12,646 nucleotides of DNA from Clostridia bacterium (GCA_029256365.1 JAQSYB010000020.1:1-12646), one strand, 5' to 3'; numbered from the stretch's first letter, positions 1 through 7,378 are shown. The notes: a model not told the origin generated them from the letters alone. Made by a program: numbers and translations.

Positions 1-1908
1 GCACCAGAGACACTGATAACAGTTTCTGATATAGAGGATATTTCTAGGTTTGCCGATGTGATTGCCTCAAATTTGGCTGTAAAAATTGAAGTGAAGCAGG
101 AAATACTTGCAAGTTTTGATGTGAAGGAAAGATTAGAGCTAATATATAGCATTATCACGAAGGAACTAGAGATACTGGAGATAGAGAGAAAGATCAATTC
201 CAGAGTTAGAAAACAAATCGATAAATCTCAAAAAGAATACTATTTGAGAGAACAGCTTAAGGCGATACAAAAGGAACTGGGTGACAAAGAAGGCCATGGC
301 GAGGATATAGATATTTATCGAGAGAAGCTGGAAAAGCTGGAGCTTCCTGAAGAAGCTGTTACGAAAATTGAAAAAGAGCTGGATCGTCTTTCTAAGCTTT
401 CCCAAGGCTCTCCTGAGGTAGGAGTGATCAAAACCTACTTAGATTGGATTTTCGATTTGCCTTGGAATACAGAAACAGAAGACAATTTGGATATCAAACA
501 TGCTAGACAGGTATTGGATGAAGACCATTATGGTTTGAAAAAGGTAAAAGAAAGAGTGCTGGAGTATTTGGCTATTAGACAGCTTTCACAAAATATGAAG
601 GGTCCCATACTTTGCTTAGTTGGCCCTCCGGGTGTAGGTAAGACGTCTATCGCAAAGTCTATTGCGAGAGCTATGGGAAGAAAATTTGTCCGAATGTCTC
701 TGGGTGGAGTACGAGATGAAGCAGAGATACGAGGGCATCGAAGAACTTACATTGGAGCTATACCAGGTAGAATTATATATTCAGTAAAGCAATCTGGATC
801 AAAAAATCCTTTGTTTTTACTAGATGAAATAGATAAGATGTCCCATGACTTCAGAGGGGATCCAGCATCAGCAATGCTAGAGGTTTTGGATGCAGAGCAG
901 AACAAGGATTTTAGAGATCACTACTTAGAATTGCCTTTTGACTTATCTAGAATCATGTTTGTAACAACAGCAAATTCACTTGATCCAATACCAGCACCAT
1001 TGTTGGATAGAATGGAAGTTATTCATATTTCCGGTTATACAGAGGAAGAAAAATTGAATATTGCTCAAAAGTATTTGGTACCAAAACAAATTAAGGAACA
1101 TTCTCTAAAAGAGGAAAACCTTCAGCTTTCTGAGGGAACCATAAGAGCAATTATCAGCGGCTATACCCGGGAAACAGGAGTTAGAAATCTAGAACGTGAA
1201 ATAGCCAATGTAATCAGAAAAGCAGCTACCCAAATAGTAGAACACAATAAGCAAGCGGTAAAGATAACGCCAGCTAATTTGCAAAAGTTCTTAGGAAAGC
1301 AAAAATACAGATTTGATAAAGCAAATCAGAAAAACGAAATTGGAGTTGTAACAGGCTTGGCATGGACTGCTGTAGGCGGAGATACATTGTTTATCGAAGT
1401 ATCAGTGATGCCTGGAACTGGAAAGCTGGAGCTAACTGGGCAGCTAGGGGATGTAATGAAGGAATCCGCAAGAGCGGGCTTAAGCTATATCAGATCAAAA
1501 TGCGAAGAGCTGAATATTGATAAAGATTTTACCAAGAACATGGATATTCATATACATGTGCCAGAGGGAGCAACCCCAAAGGATGGTCCTTCAGCAGGAA
1601 TAACAATGACTACAGCTATGATTTCAGCCTTAACCAAAACACCGGTTTATAAGAATGTGGCAATGACCGGTGAAATTACGCTAAGAGGACGTGTGCTTCC
1701 AATTGGAGGTTTAAAAGAAAAGGTTCTGGCTGCCAATAGAGCAGGAATTACAAAGATCATTATCCCTGTAGACAATGAACGAGATATTGAAGAAATTCCA
1801 CAAAATGTGAGAAAAGCAATAGAGTTTGTGCTTGCTAGCAATATAGATGAAGTGTTGGTGCATGCACTGGCAAAAGGTGAAGACAATGATGATAATAAAA
1901 AGATGTGA
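1..1908 (+). CDS. lon: ATP-dependent Lon protease (LonA), 5' truncated by window edge
   Basis: Lon is the cytosolic AAA+ serine protease that degrades misfolded and regulatory proteins. The frame is open from base 1, giving 635 residues. About 150 N-terminal residues (most of the substrate-binding LAN domain) lie outside the window, judging from the usual ~780 aa. The fragment starts inside the N-domain/coiled-coil region. The AAA+ module follows, with Walker A GPPGVGKTS at fragment residues 208-216 and Walker B LFLLDEID near 270-277. The C-terminal protease domain has the catalytic Ser in DGPSAGITM (fragment residue 531) and Lys in GGLKEK (residue 574). Their 43-residue spacing matches Ser679/Lys722 of E. 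coli Lon. The GTG at 58 is an internal Val codon, not a start. The 3' end overlaps engB by 20 bp, and lon-engB adjacency is standard in Firmicutes. Nothing suggests inactivation. Confidence 0.97.
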   Translation, partial: APETLITVSDIEDISRFADVIASNLAVKIEVKQEILASFDVKERLELIYSIITKELEILEIERKINSRVRKQIDKSQKEYYLREQLKAIQKELGDKEGHGEDIDIYREKLEKLELPEEAVTKIEKELDRLSKLSQGSPEVGVIKTYLDWIFDLPWNTETEDNLDIKHARQVLDEDHYGLKKVKERVLEYLAIRQLSQNMKGPILCLVGPPGVGKTSIAKSIARAMGRKFVRMSLGGVRDEAEIRGHRRTYIGAIPGRIIYSVKQSGSKNPLFLLDEIDKMSHDFRGDPASAMLEVLDAEQNKDFRDHYLELPFDLSRIMFVTTANSLDPIPAPLLDRMEVIHISGYTEEEKLNIAQKYLVPKQIKEHSLKEENLQLSEGTIRAIISGYTRETGVRNLEREIANVIRKAATQIVEHNKQAVKITPANLQKFLGKQKYRFDKANQKNEIGVVTGLAWTAVGGDTLFIEVSVMPGTGKLELTGQLGDVMKESARAGLSYIRSKCEELNIDKDFTKNMDIHIHVPEGATPKDGPSAGITMTTAMISALTKTPVYKNVAMTGEITLRGRVLPIGGLKEKVLAANRAGITKIIIPVDNERDIEEIPQNVRKAIEFVLASNIDEVLVHALAKGEDNDDNKKM

Positions 1909-2473
1909 TTTTGTAACAAGTGCCGCCCAAAATGGGCAATATCCAGAATCAGACCTGCCTGAGGTAGCATTTGTGGGCAGGTCTAATGTGGGTAAGTCAT
2001 CCCTAATAAACTCAATGCTAAATAGAAAGAGTCTTGTTAAGGTGAGCTCAAAGCCCGGCAAAACAAGACTGATCAATTTCTTTTTGGTAAATGAAGAGTT
2101 GATGCTGGTAGACTTACCTGGTTATGGCTATGCAGCGGTATCCCATGGAGAAAAAGAAAGATGGGGTAAGATGATAGAGGAATACCTTACCACTCGTGAA
2201 ATATTGAAGAGTGTAGTTCTGCTGGTAGACATTAGACATAAGCCCACAGGGGACGATAAACTAATGTACGATTTTATCAAGTTCTATAGAGGAAAAGCAA
2301 TCGTGGTTGCTACAAAGCTGGATAAGATCAGTAAAAATGCCTTCAAAAAGCATATGAATATCATCCAAGATACTCTTAATCTAGATGAAAGCGATGTATT
2401 GGTCGCATATTCTTCGGAAACCCATCAAGGTAGAGAAGAGCTATGGGATATTATTAATAAATCATTTTATTAA
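1889..2473 (+). CDS. engB: Ribosome biogenesis GTP-binding protein EngB/YsxC
   Basis: This is a TrmE-Era-like GTPase of the YihA/YsxC family, known to act in late assembly of the large ribosomal subunit. From the ATG at 1889 it is 194 aa, the usual family size. All GTPase motifs are present: G1 GRSNVGKS (residues 30-37), G2 Thr within GKTR (57-60), G3 DLPG (75-78), G4 TKLD (142-145) and G5 SSET (175-178). The frame is open further upstream, but the start beginning MIIKRCDFV fits the family N-terminus and has an AAGGTGA ribosome binding site at 1874-1880, 8 nt away. The adjacent in-frame ATG at 1886 is an alternative adding one residue. The start lies inside the end of lon (20-bp overlap), which implies co-transcription and probably translational coupling. 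Confidence 0.95.
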   Translation: MIIKRCDFVTSAAQNGQYPESDLPEVAFVGRSNVGKSSLINSMLNRKSLVKVSSKPGKTRLINFFLVNEELMLVDLPGYGYAAVSHGEKERWGKMIEEYLTTREILKSVVLLVDIRHKPTGDDKLMYDFIKFYRGKAIVVATKLDKISKNAFKKHMNIIQDTLNLDESDVLVAYSSETHQGREELWDIINKSFY

Positions 2474-2490
2474 TAGCTGCGGGGGTAACA

Positions 2491-3180
2491 ATGAAATCAC
2501 AATTTGTAATCATACTTCTGATAGCGGGGCTCAACATCCCTGTTTATTTGGAGTTGTACAAGCATGCCTTGAAAAGCAAGGCGACTTGGTTTAAGGTGGT
2601 CATTACATGTCTTTTTTGGGGTGTTGCCATTGTGACGCAGAATATTGCTGCCTTTGGAGGCATATTGTATCTATACCTTGCATTTTATAGGCACATTAGA
2701 AAAGAAGAGAATGATGATGTAGATATATGGCATATCAATGCTTCTGATTCCCTGAGGGCTGTTTTTATGACTGTATTGGGGCGAATAGGGATTGGAATGA
2801 TACATTTTATATACATAATAATATTGGTGAAAATAGTAAAATATAATATACAACTACAAGATATCATCAATTATTATTCAGAGGCCAAGCTTATATTTAA
2901 GATTTTCCTAGCTTTTGAAATCGTTTTGGTTGCACCTGTAGTTGAGGAATATGTATTTCGGTATTTTCTATATGACAAGATTTTGGCACCAAAAATGCCG
3001 TTGTTTTTTGCGGCATTATTCTCTGCCGCGCTATTTACCATTGTGCACTTTAATATAGCAGGAATTCCTACCTTTTTCGGCTTGGGACTGCTTTGTACGT
3101 ATCTATATCAAAAAAAGGGATACTGGGCGGCTGTTATCGTACATAGTGCATCCAATTTAATTTCACTGCTTTTTATATGA
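2491..3180 (+). CDS. CPBP family intramembrane metalloprotease (CAAX protease/Abi-like)
   Basis: A 229-aa multi-spanning membrane protein. The three CPBP/Abi (Rce1-like) motifs are visible: EEYVFR (EExxxR, residues 152-157), FTIVH (FxxxH, 182-186) and HSASN (HxxxN/B, 218-222). The two glutamates and two histidines are the expected active-site residues. Hydrophobic segments lie near residues 4-22, 36-64, 90-116, 133-151, 168-190, 193-206 and 210-229. The start is ATG with a GGGGG ribosome binding site at 2481-2485. It begins 17 bp after engB stops and ends 19 bp before the next gene, so it probably belongs to the lon-engB transcript. Bacterial members serve in bacteriocin immunity, peptide processing or unknown roles. 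The substrate cannot be inferred here, and placement beside Lon suggests only general proteostasis or envelope maintenance. Confidence 0.88.
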   Translation: MKSQFVIILLIAGLNIPVYLELYKHALKSKATWFKVVITCLFWGVAIVTQNIAAFGGILYLYLAFYRHIRKEENDDVDIWHINASDSLRAVFMTVLGRIGIGMIHFIYIIILVKIVKYNIQLQDIINYYSEAKLIFKIFLAFEIVLVAPVVEEYVFRYFLYDKILAPKMPLFFAALFSAALFTIVHFNIAGIPTFFGLGLLCTYLYQKKGYWAAVIVHSASNLISLLFI

Positions 3181-3199
3181 TAAATAGGGAAGGGATCGT

Positions 3200-3601
3200 A
3201 TGGATATAGAGTTTGCAAAGGTTATAATCGACGCATTAACGGAGGCCTTGGCTCGTAAACTGCCAGTAACAATCAAGAATAGCTCAAATAATAGCATCAT
3301 TGCATTTACAGCCACCGAAGGAAAAATAGTAATGTCCTTAAGTAAAATGCCCAATCTATTGGATGATTTAATTCATATTATATCAGATGCAATAGGTACT
3401 GGGCCTGATTTGGTTTACAACAGAATTAGTCTAATTAAAGAGGATTTCATTATATATTATGCTGTTTGGATTAAAGACCATGAAGAAAGTCAAGGTTTTT
3501 TGGAACGTGAATTTGCCATGCCGCAAAATCATATTACATTTTTAAGTCCAAAAGCAATCACTCTAATTAAGGATGCGGATATCAGTATAGAACCAAATTA
3601 A
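3200..3601 (+). CDS. Hypothetical protein, 133 aa, last gene of the lon cluster
   Basis: I do not recognise a family. The 133-aa product is soluble-looking, with no signal peptide and no convincing membrane segment. An N-terminal amphipathic stretch (residues 1-22) is followed by alternating hydrophobic stretches that suggest a small alpha/beta fold: IIAFTATEGKIVMSL at about residues 32-46, a helix-like LLDDLIHIISDAIG at about 53-66, and DFIIYYAVWI at about 82-91. No Cys or His metal site or nucleotide-binding motif stands out. It is believable as a gene because of its length, the ATG at 3200 and the purine-rich ribosome binding site (GGGAAGGGA, 3187-3195), and because it starts 19 bp after the CPBP protease gene on the same strand. 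No terminator-like hairpin is visible directly after it. Confidence 0.75.
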   Translation: MDIEFAKVIIDALTEALARKLPVTIKNSSNNSIIAFTATEGKIVMSLSKMPNLLDDLIHIISDAIGTGPDLVYNRISLIKEDFIIYYAVWIKDHEESQGFLEREFAMPQNHITFLSPKAITLIKDADISIEPN

Positions 3602-3808
3602 GCATTAAAAAAGTGAAAAACCGAGTAAAATTGATAAATAATAAGATAAATTACAATAATGTAAGCTAGAGTAGCATAAAATTATAATATTAAGGTGAGA
3701 ATTTGAATAGTGCCTTTTTGAAGTGTTTATATCAGCGGTAACAAGTGATATTATAATATAGGTGTATTAATCTTATATTGTAGCAAATAGCTGAGGGGGC
3801 TTATTTAA
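3602..3808. other. AT-rich 207-bp intergenic region before the glycosyltransferase gene
   Basis: No coding potential and no recognisable RNA or riboswitch consensus. There is no GC-rich hairpin plus T-tract after the 133-aa gene, so read-through from the lon cluster is possible. The right half holds a candidate promoter near 3726-3754 and a 6-bp inverted repeat, ATATCA (3729-3734) and TGATAT (3746-3751), separated by 11 bp. Confidence 0.6.
3726..3754 (+). promoter_or_regulatory. Candidate sigma-A promoter of the glycosyltransferase gene
   Basis: TTTATA (3726-3731), a 17-bp spacer, then TATTAT (3749-3754) preceded by TGA, which makes an extended -10. An overlapping TATAAT lies at 3752-3757. 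The predicted start site is near 3761, leaving a leader of about 48 nt. The inverted repeat ATATCA/TGATAT brackets the spacer and overlaps the -10, so it could be an operator. In sequence this AT-rich, such matches are partly expected by chance. Confidence 0.4.
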
Positions 3809-5062
3809 TTGTTAGAAGAAATATTAAATAGTATTCTATTTATTTTTCAGATAGTATTTTGGATGGTAGGATTTTATTATACAATCACATCACTATTTGG
3901 ATTGATAGAAAAGCTTAAAAAGAAAAATGATAAATTCTATATGCCAGAGAAAAAGTTTGCAATATTTATACCGGCTCATAATGAAGAGATCGTTATATCT
4001 AGTATTGTTGAAAACTTAACCCATGTGAACTATCCTAAGGAGCTTTATGACGTATATGTAGTAGCTGATAACTGTTCTGATAGAACGGCAGATACAGCTT
4101 CAAGTGCAGGTGCTAAGGTGTTATCGAGATTCAATAACAGCGAAAGAGGCAAGGGATATGCACTAAAATGGGCATTTGATAAAGTGTTGTTTTCAAGCCT
4201 AGATAACAATTCTTATGATGCTGCAGTGATATTTGATGCAGACAATTTGGTTTCTAAGGATTTTTTACTAGAAATGAACAACAAGCTTTGTGCAGGTCAT
4301 AAGGTAGTGCAAGGGTATATAGATAGTAAAAATCCAAATGATTCATGGATAACTATGAGCTATTCCATCTCCTTTTGGAGTGTAAACAGACTATTTCAAA
4401 GTGCAAGGTCCTTCCTAGGACTAAGCAATGAAATAGGCGGTACAGGCTTCTGCATGGATGTTAAGGTTCTTAAGGAAATGGGTTGGGAAGCTCTGAGCTT
4501 GGCCGAAGACTTAGAATTTACGGCAAAGCTTGTAATGAATGATATTAAAGTAGGCTGGGCGCCAAACGCAATCATATACGATGAAAAGCCTTTGACCTTG
4601 ATGCAGAGTTGGAAGCAAAGAAGAAGATGGATGCAAGGCTTTGCAGATGTATGCTCCAGATATTTCTTTAAGCTTATGGGGAAGGGTATAAAAGAAGGAA
4701 ACTTGGTTGCCATAGACTGTGCAATTTATACTTTGCAGCCATATATCATAATACTTGGAGGCATTATGCTGGTACTGCCATTGATGAATATATTGTTCTT
4801 TAATGAGGATTTAATTATACTGACCAGCCATCTATCGCCAAAGCTTTTCTACTACATGGGTATTGTGCAATTTTTACTCCTGCCTGTAAGCTTAATAGTA
4901 GATAAGAAGTTTAACCTAAAGATGATGCTTTATTATCCTATTTATGCTTTGTTCTGCTTGACATGGATACCGATTGCAGTAGAAGGCATCATAAGAATGA
5001 AAAACAAGGAATGGAGCCATACGCATCACACGAGAAGGTTATCAATACAAGAGATTGAGTAA
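3809..5062 (+). CDS. Membrane-anchored glycosyltransferase family 2
   Basis: A 417-aa GT2 enzyme of the processive synthase-like type (same general architecture as cellulose, hyaluronan or poly-GlcNAc synthases), predicted to transfer sugar from a nucleotide-sugar at the cytoplasmic face. Residues 8-33 form an N-terminal membrane segment. The GT-A domain shows PAHNEE (55-60), the D,D region ADNCSDRT (86-93), the metal-binding FDAD (142-145), the acceptor/base motif AEDLEF (232-237) and QRRRW (270-274). C-terminal hydrophobic segments lie near 306-331, 346-364 and 374-395. The start is TTG, chosen for the GAGGGGG ribosome binding site at 3793-3799, 9 nt upstream; no better ATG precedes the membrane segment. 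It is monocistronic, with its own candidate promoter and a terminator 8 bp after the stop. No adjacent partner gene (PilZ, deacetylase, export protein) reveals the polymer made, so it could equally be a lipid glycosyltransferase. Confidence 0.9.
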   Translation: MLEEILNSILFIFQIVFWMVGFYYTITSLFGLIEKLKKKNDKFYMPEKKFAIFIPAHNEEIVISSIVENLTHVNYPKELYDVYVVADNCSDRTADTASSAGAKVLSRFNNSERGKGYALKWAFDKVLFSSLDNNSYDAAVIFDADNLVSKDFLLEMNNKLCAGHKVVQGYIDSKNPNDSWITMSYSISFWSVNRLFQSARSFLGLSNEIGGTGFCMDVKVLKEMGWEALSLAEDLEFTAKLVMNDIKVGWAPNAIIYDEKPLTLMQSWKQRRRWMQGFADVCSRYFFKLMGKGIKEGNLVAIDCAIYTLQPYIIILGGIMLVLPLMNILFFNEDLIILTSHLSPKLFYYMGIVQFLLLPVSLIVDKKFNLKMMLYYPIYALFCLTWIPIAVEGIIRMKNKEWSHTHHTRRLSIQEIE

Positions 5063-5069
5063 ATAATAA

Positions 5070-5108
5070 GACGCTGCTGAGAATAACGGCAGTGTCTTTC
5101 TTTTTATT
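5070..5108 (+). terminator. Intrinsic terminator after the glycosyltransferase gene
   Basis: An 8-bp stem, GACGCTGC (5070-5077) with GCAGTGTC (5089-5096) including one G-U pair, an 11-nt loop, then a T-rich tail TTTCTTTTTATTCTT from 5097. It starts 8 bp after the stop codon. Confidence 0.85.
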
Positions 5109-5113
5109 CTTAG

Positions 5114-5142
5114 TTGTAACTGACAATATTTTGAAATATAAT
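5114..5142 (+). promoter_or_regulatory. Sigma-A-type promoter of the Yip1-domain gene
   Basis: TTGTAA (5114-5119), an exact 17-bp spacer and a perfect TATAAT (5137-5142), 32 bp upstream of the ATG at 5174. It lies just behind the preceding terminator, as expected for a separate transcription unit. Confidence 0.65.
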
Positions 5143-5173
5143 ATAGTTAGAATGATTTGAATGGGGGAGAATT

Positions 5174-5863
5174 ATGGAAATTAATAATGCAGCTGAAAAC
5201 GAGGAAGTTAAAAAGTTAACAATTGGGGAACGTATCAAGTATTTTTTTACCAATCCGAATAGATTGTTTGAGGATTATAAGAATAAGCCGACTTGGCTAG
5301 TTAAGCTTCTAATCATAATTGGCATAACCATAGTCTATACAATCTTGCTGAAGAACCTTACCTTTGGACCTCAAGTGGATATGATTATACAACAGTCACC
5401 GGATATGCCAAAAGAACAAGTAGAAGCTACTATGGCACTTATGAATTCACCGGTTATGACAGCGATTGCGGTTGGTGCTGCTGCTTTAATGGCAATTATT
5501 GCTGTTTTCGCAACCTCAGGAATTTATTATGGTTTGCTTTCTCTGTTTGGTGGAAAAACCAGCTATATGAGAGTGGTAGCAGTTTATTCACTAGCCTACA
5601 TACCATATTACATAGGTGCATTGGTAAGCTTAGGCTTTTCCTACTTCACAAACAACTATGAAAGCTTATTGCAGCCGCAATTAACAGATGTGTTGTTTAA
5701 TAGACTGGGATTGTTTGTTATTTGGCAGGTATTGCTATTGGTATTTGGATTCTCTAAAATAGCAGATATCAAGGTGAGTAAAGCAGCAATTGTCGTAGCA
5801 ATCATGTGGATTATAGCTACAATCATTAGCATCGTTCCAACATTCATGAATAGAATGTTCTAA
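5174..5863 (+). CDS. Yip1-domain family integral membrane protein
   Basis: A 229-aa protein with a charged cytosolic N-terminus (residues 1-40) and about five hydrophobic segments near 42-62, 95-125, 133-157, 178-196 and 203-224. The N-terminal pattern IKYFFTNPNRLFEDYKNKPT followed directly by the first membrane helix is typical of bacterial Yip1/YIF1-domain proteins, which are widespread in Firmicutes and have no agreed function. There is a hydrophilic loop at 63-92 and no catalytic motif. The start is ATG with a GGGGGAG ribosome binding site at 5163-5169. It stands alone between a terminator and the convergent cca gene, with its own promoter. The family call rests on hydropathy and the N-terminal signature rather than on invariant residues. 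Confidence 0.72.
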   Translation: MEINNAAENEEVKKLTIGERIKYFFTNPNRLFEDYKNKPTWLVKLLIIIGITIVYTILLKNLTFGPQVDMIIQQSPDMPKEQVEATMALMNSPVMTAIAVGAAALMAIIAVFATSGIYYGLLSLFGGKTSYMRVVAVYSLAYIPYYIGALVSLGFSYFTNNYESLLQPQLTDVLFNRLGLFVIWQVLLLVFGFSKIADIKVSKAAIVVAIMWIIATIISIVPTFMNRMF

Positions 5864-5880
5864 GAAATAATATAAGTTGT

Positions 5881-5940
5881 AGGGGCAGACCAAGACTGCA
5901 GTTCATAAGGAATGCAGTTAGTGTCTGCCCTATTTATTAT
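5881..5940 (+). repeat. Long two-tier palindrome, possible dispersed repeat and/or terminator
   Basis: Outer arms GGGCAGAC (5883-5890) and GTCTGCCC (5923-5930) enclose a second stem, ACTGCA (5895-5900) with TGCAGT (5913-5918), which can be extended by TTC/GAA across a one-base bulge. It begins 17 bp after the Yip1-gene stop. The tail (TATTTATTAT) is only weakly T-rich, so it would be a mediocre plus-strand terminator. The shape resembles dispersed intergenic palindromes common in Firmicutes genomes, but only one copy is in the window. Confidence 0.5.
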
Positions 5941-5944
5941 AGCC

Positions 5945-5959
5945 ATTTGCGAAGCAAAT
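5945..5959. repeat. Perfect short hairpin ATTTGC-GAA-GCAAAT
   Basis: Arms of six bases (5945-5950 and 5954-5959) around a 3-nt loop. It lies between the larger palindrome and the hairpin next to the cca stop, so three hairpins are packed into the 143-bp convergent gap. Confidence 0.5.
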
Positions 5960-5965
5960 CCTGGC

Positions 5966-6000
5966 AAAAGGTGAAGGCGCTCGATGCGCCGAGACTTTTA
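5966..6000 (-). terminator. Candidate terminator for cca (minus strand)
   Basis: On the minus strand, GGCGC-ATCGA-GCGCC (5990 to 5976) forms a GC-rich hairpin that can extend across an internal loop by pairing AAAAG (5999-5995) with CTTTT (5970-5966). The 3' arm ends in CTTTT, so the T-tract is short. It lies just past the cca stop at 6007. Confidence 0.45.
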
Positions 6001-6006
6001 CTTCTC

Positions 6007-7344
6007 TCACAAAAACCTCTTCGCCAATTCGATAAGCTGCTCTCTATTATTCAGTTCCGGCCGCTCCAGTACAGCGTCTAGAAGCTTCTGCAATACTTCA
6101 CCTAGTTTCTTATCTTGAGGAATACCTATTTCCATTAGATCTTTGCCTCTTACAGCCAAGTCCTTTAGGGTTAGGCATTGCTTTTCTCGAAGTATTTTGT
6201 GAAAGAGCACCTTTACCAAATCTAGGTGCGCTAATCTATCCATGGACTTATCCGGATTTTGTGCGGATATATCAGCAGCTTTGATTTGCAGCCAAGGCTC
6301 AAATAAGTCAACACCTATGGCTGCCACAGCCTTTCGTATACTCTTTTCATTCGCTCCTATCTGCCTGTCATGTTCCAGAATAAGCTTCTTTGTCTTTGAT
6401 ATGGTAGAATTGTCAAAGCGCAAACGCTGCAATATGGATTCTGCTTTTTCGGCACTGACCTTTTGATGCATATAGAAATGATCGATACCCTCCTTGTCAG
6501 TGGTTTTCACATAGGGTTTGCCAATGTCGTGCAGCAGCATTGTCCAGCGCAGCAGTGAGCTTTGCTCGATATACCTTGCAGCATTCAGGCTGTGAATACC
6601 AACATTAAATATATGATAAGGATTTCTTTGTAGTGTTAAAAAGCAATGATCCAGCTCAGGCATAATCACTTTTAAAATTCCCGTTTGATGAAGCATTTCA
6701 AAGGTCATTGGATTGGCTAGGAGTGTTTTGTTCAATTCATCTCTGATACGCTCGCCGCTAATGTTATTGATTAATTGGTGACAGCTTTGAATTGCTTTAA
6801 AAGTAGCTTGTTCGATATCATAGTTTAGCTGTGCAGCAAATCTAACAGCCCGCAGCATTCGCAAAGCATCCTCCTCAAATCTTTGGGTAGGATTTCCTAC
6901 TGCTTTGATTTGCTTGGCTTTTATATCTTCAATACCTCCAAATGGATCGATGAGTCCACTGGAAGGATTATATGCCATGGCATTTATCGTGAAGTCTCTC
7001 CTGCTTAAATCCGCATGGATAGAGTTGGTAAACTCTACGGATTCTGGCTTGCGGTTATTGATATATTTGCCTTCGATTCTGTAGGTGGTAATTTCATAAG
7101 AATGCTTATGAAGCAGCACAGTTACAGTGCCATGTTTTAGTCCTGTATCTACGGTTTTTTGAAATAACTGCTTGACTTCTGCTGGCGTTGCAGAGGTTGT
7201 GATGTCCCAGTCTTGAGGACTGCGGCCAATGATGGAGTCTCTGACACATCCCCCAACAACAAAGGCTTCGAAGCCGTGTTCTTCCAAGCGGTTTAATATA
7301 TATGCAGAATCCTTTGGTATTTCAAATGTGATATTCTTATTCAA
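6007..7344 (-). CDS. cca: CCA-adding tRNA nucleotidyltransferase with HD domain
   Basis: Class II CCA-adding enzyme/poly(A) polymerase superfamily; it builds or repairs the tRNA 3' CCA end from CTP and ATP. From the TTG at 7344 it is 445 aa, normal for HD-containing members. The nucleotidyltransferase head has GGCVRD (residues 31-36) and the metal-binding DWD (Asp45, Asp47). RRDFTINAMAY (115-125) and EEDALRMLRAVRF (157-169) mark the neck/body that recognises ATP and CTP. An HD motif, LHDIGKP, lies at 271-277, followed by the C-terminal tRNA-binding region. An in-frame GTG at 7353 would add three residues, but it lies within the SD sequence GAGGTGATC, so TTG is preferred. The gene follows the UppS-like gene on the same strand after an 80-bp gap containing a perfect palindrome. 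Confidence 0.95.
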   Translation of the reverse strand: MNKNITFEIPKDSAYILNRLEEHGFEAFVVGGCVRDSIIGRSPQDWDITTSATPAEVKQLFQKTVDTGLKHGTVTVLLHKHSYEITTYRIEGKYINNRKPESVEFTNSIHADLSRRDFTINAMAYNPSSGLIDPFGGIEDIKAKQIKAVGNPTQRFEEDALRMLRAVRFAAQLNYDIEQATFKAIQSCHQLINNISGERIRDELNKTLLANPMTFEMLHQTGILKVIMPELDHCFLTLQRNPYHIFNVGIHSLNAARYIEQSSLLRWTMLLHDIGKPYVKTTDKEGIDHFYMHQKVSAEKAESILQRLRFDNSTISKTKKLILEHDRQIGANEKSIRKAVAAIGVDLFEPWLQIKAADISAQNPDKSMDRLAHLDLVKVLFHKILREKQCLTLKDLAVRGKDLMEIGIPQDKKLGEVLQKLLDAVLERPELNNREQLIELAKRFL

Positions 7345-7347
7345 AAT

Positions 7348-7356
7348 GATCACCTC
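7348..7356 (-). promoter_or_regulatory. Near-perfect Shine-Dalgarno that fixes the TTG start of cca
   Basis: On the minus strand this reads GAGGTGATC, nine bases complementary to the canonical 16S rRNA 3' end. Its GAGG core is 8 nt from the TTG at 7344. The GTG at 7353-7351 overlaps the SD itself and cannot use it. Confidence 0.75.
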
Positions 7357-7378
7357 ACATAAAGTTAATGAAACAAAT

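Noticed and set aside
58..60. GTG as the start of lon
   Set aside because: The frame is open and Lon-like from base 1 upstream of it; the GTG encodes an internal valine and the gene is cut by the window edge.
1847..1888. Longer N-terminus for EngB
   Set aside because: The extra residues are Cys/Trp/His-rich, encoded inside lon, unlike any EngB N-terminus, and the SD at 1874-1880 points to 1889.
1647..2076. Minus-strand open frames opposite lon/engB
   Set aside because: They overlap catalytic-domain codons of lon and the GTPase motifs of engB on the other strand; no ribosome binding sites or family signatures.
2385..2594. 69-codon plus-strand frame bridging engB and the CPBP gene
   Set aside because: It overlaps the ends of two well-supported genes in another frame and has no ribosome binding site.
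2491..3180. Phage-defence (abortive infection) island suggested by the Abi-like protease
   Set aside because: Abi naming of CPBP proteins is historical; no restriction, toxin, nuclease or mobile-element genes are nearby, and the gene lies in a housekeeping cluster.
3602..3808. Riboswitch (for example cyclic-di-GMP) before the glycosyltransferase
   Set aside because: No conserved aptamer core or terminator/antiterminator pair could be found; the leader is mostly A/T with only short inverted repeats.
5881..5940. tRNA or structured RNA gene
   Set aside because: The fold is a simple two-tier hairpin with no T-loop, anticodon arm or CCA-like end, so a repeat or terminator is more likely.
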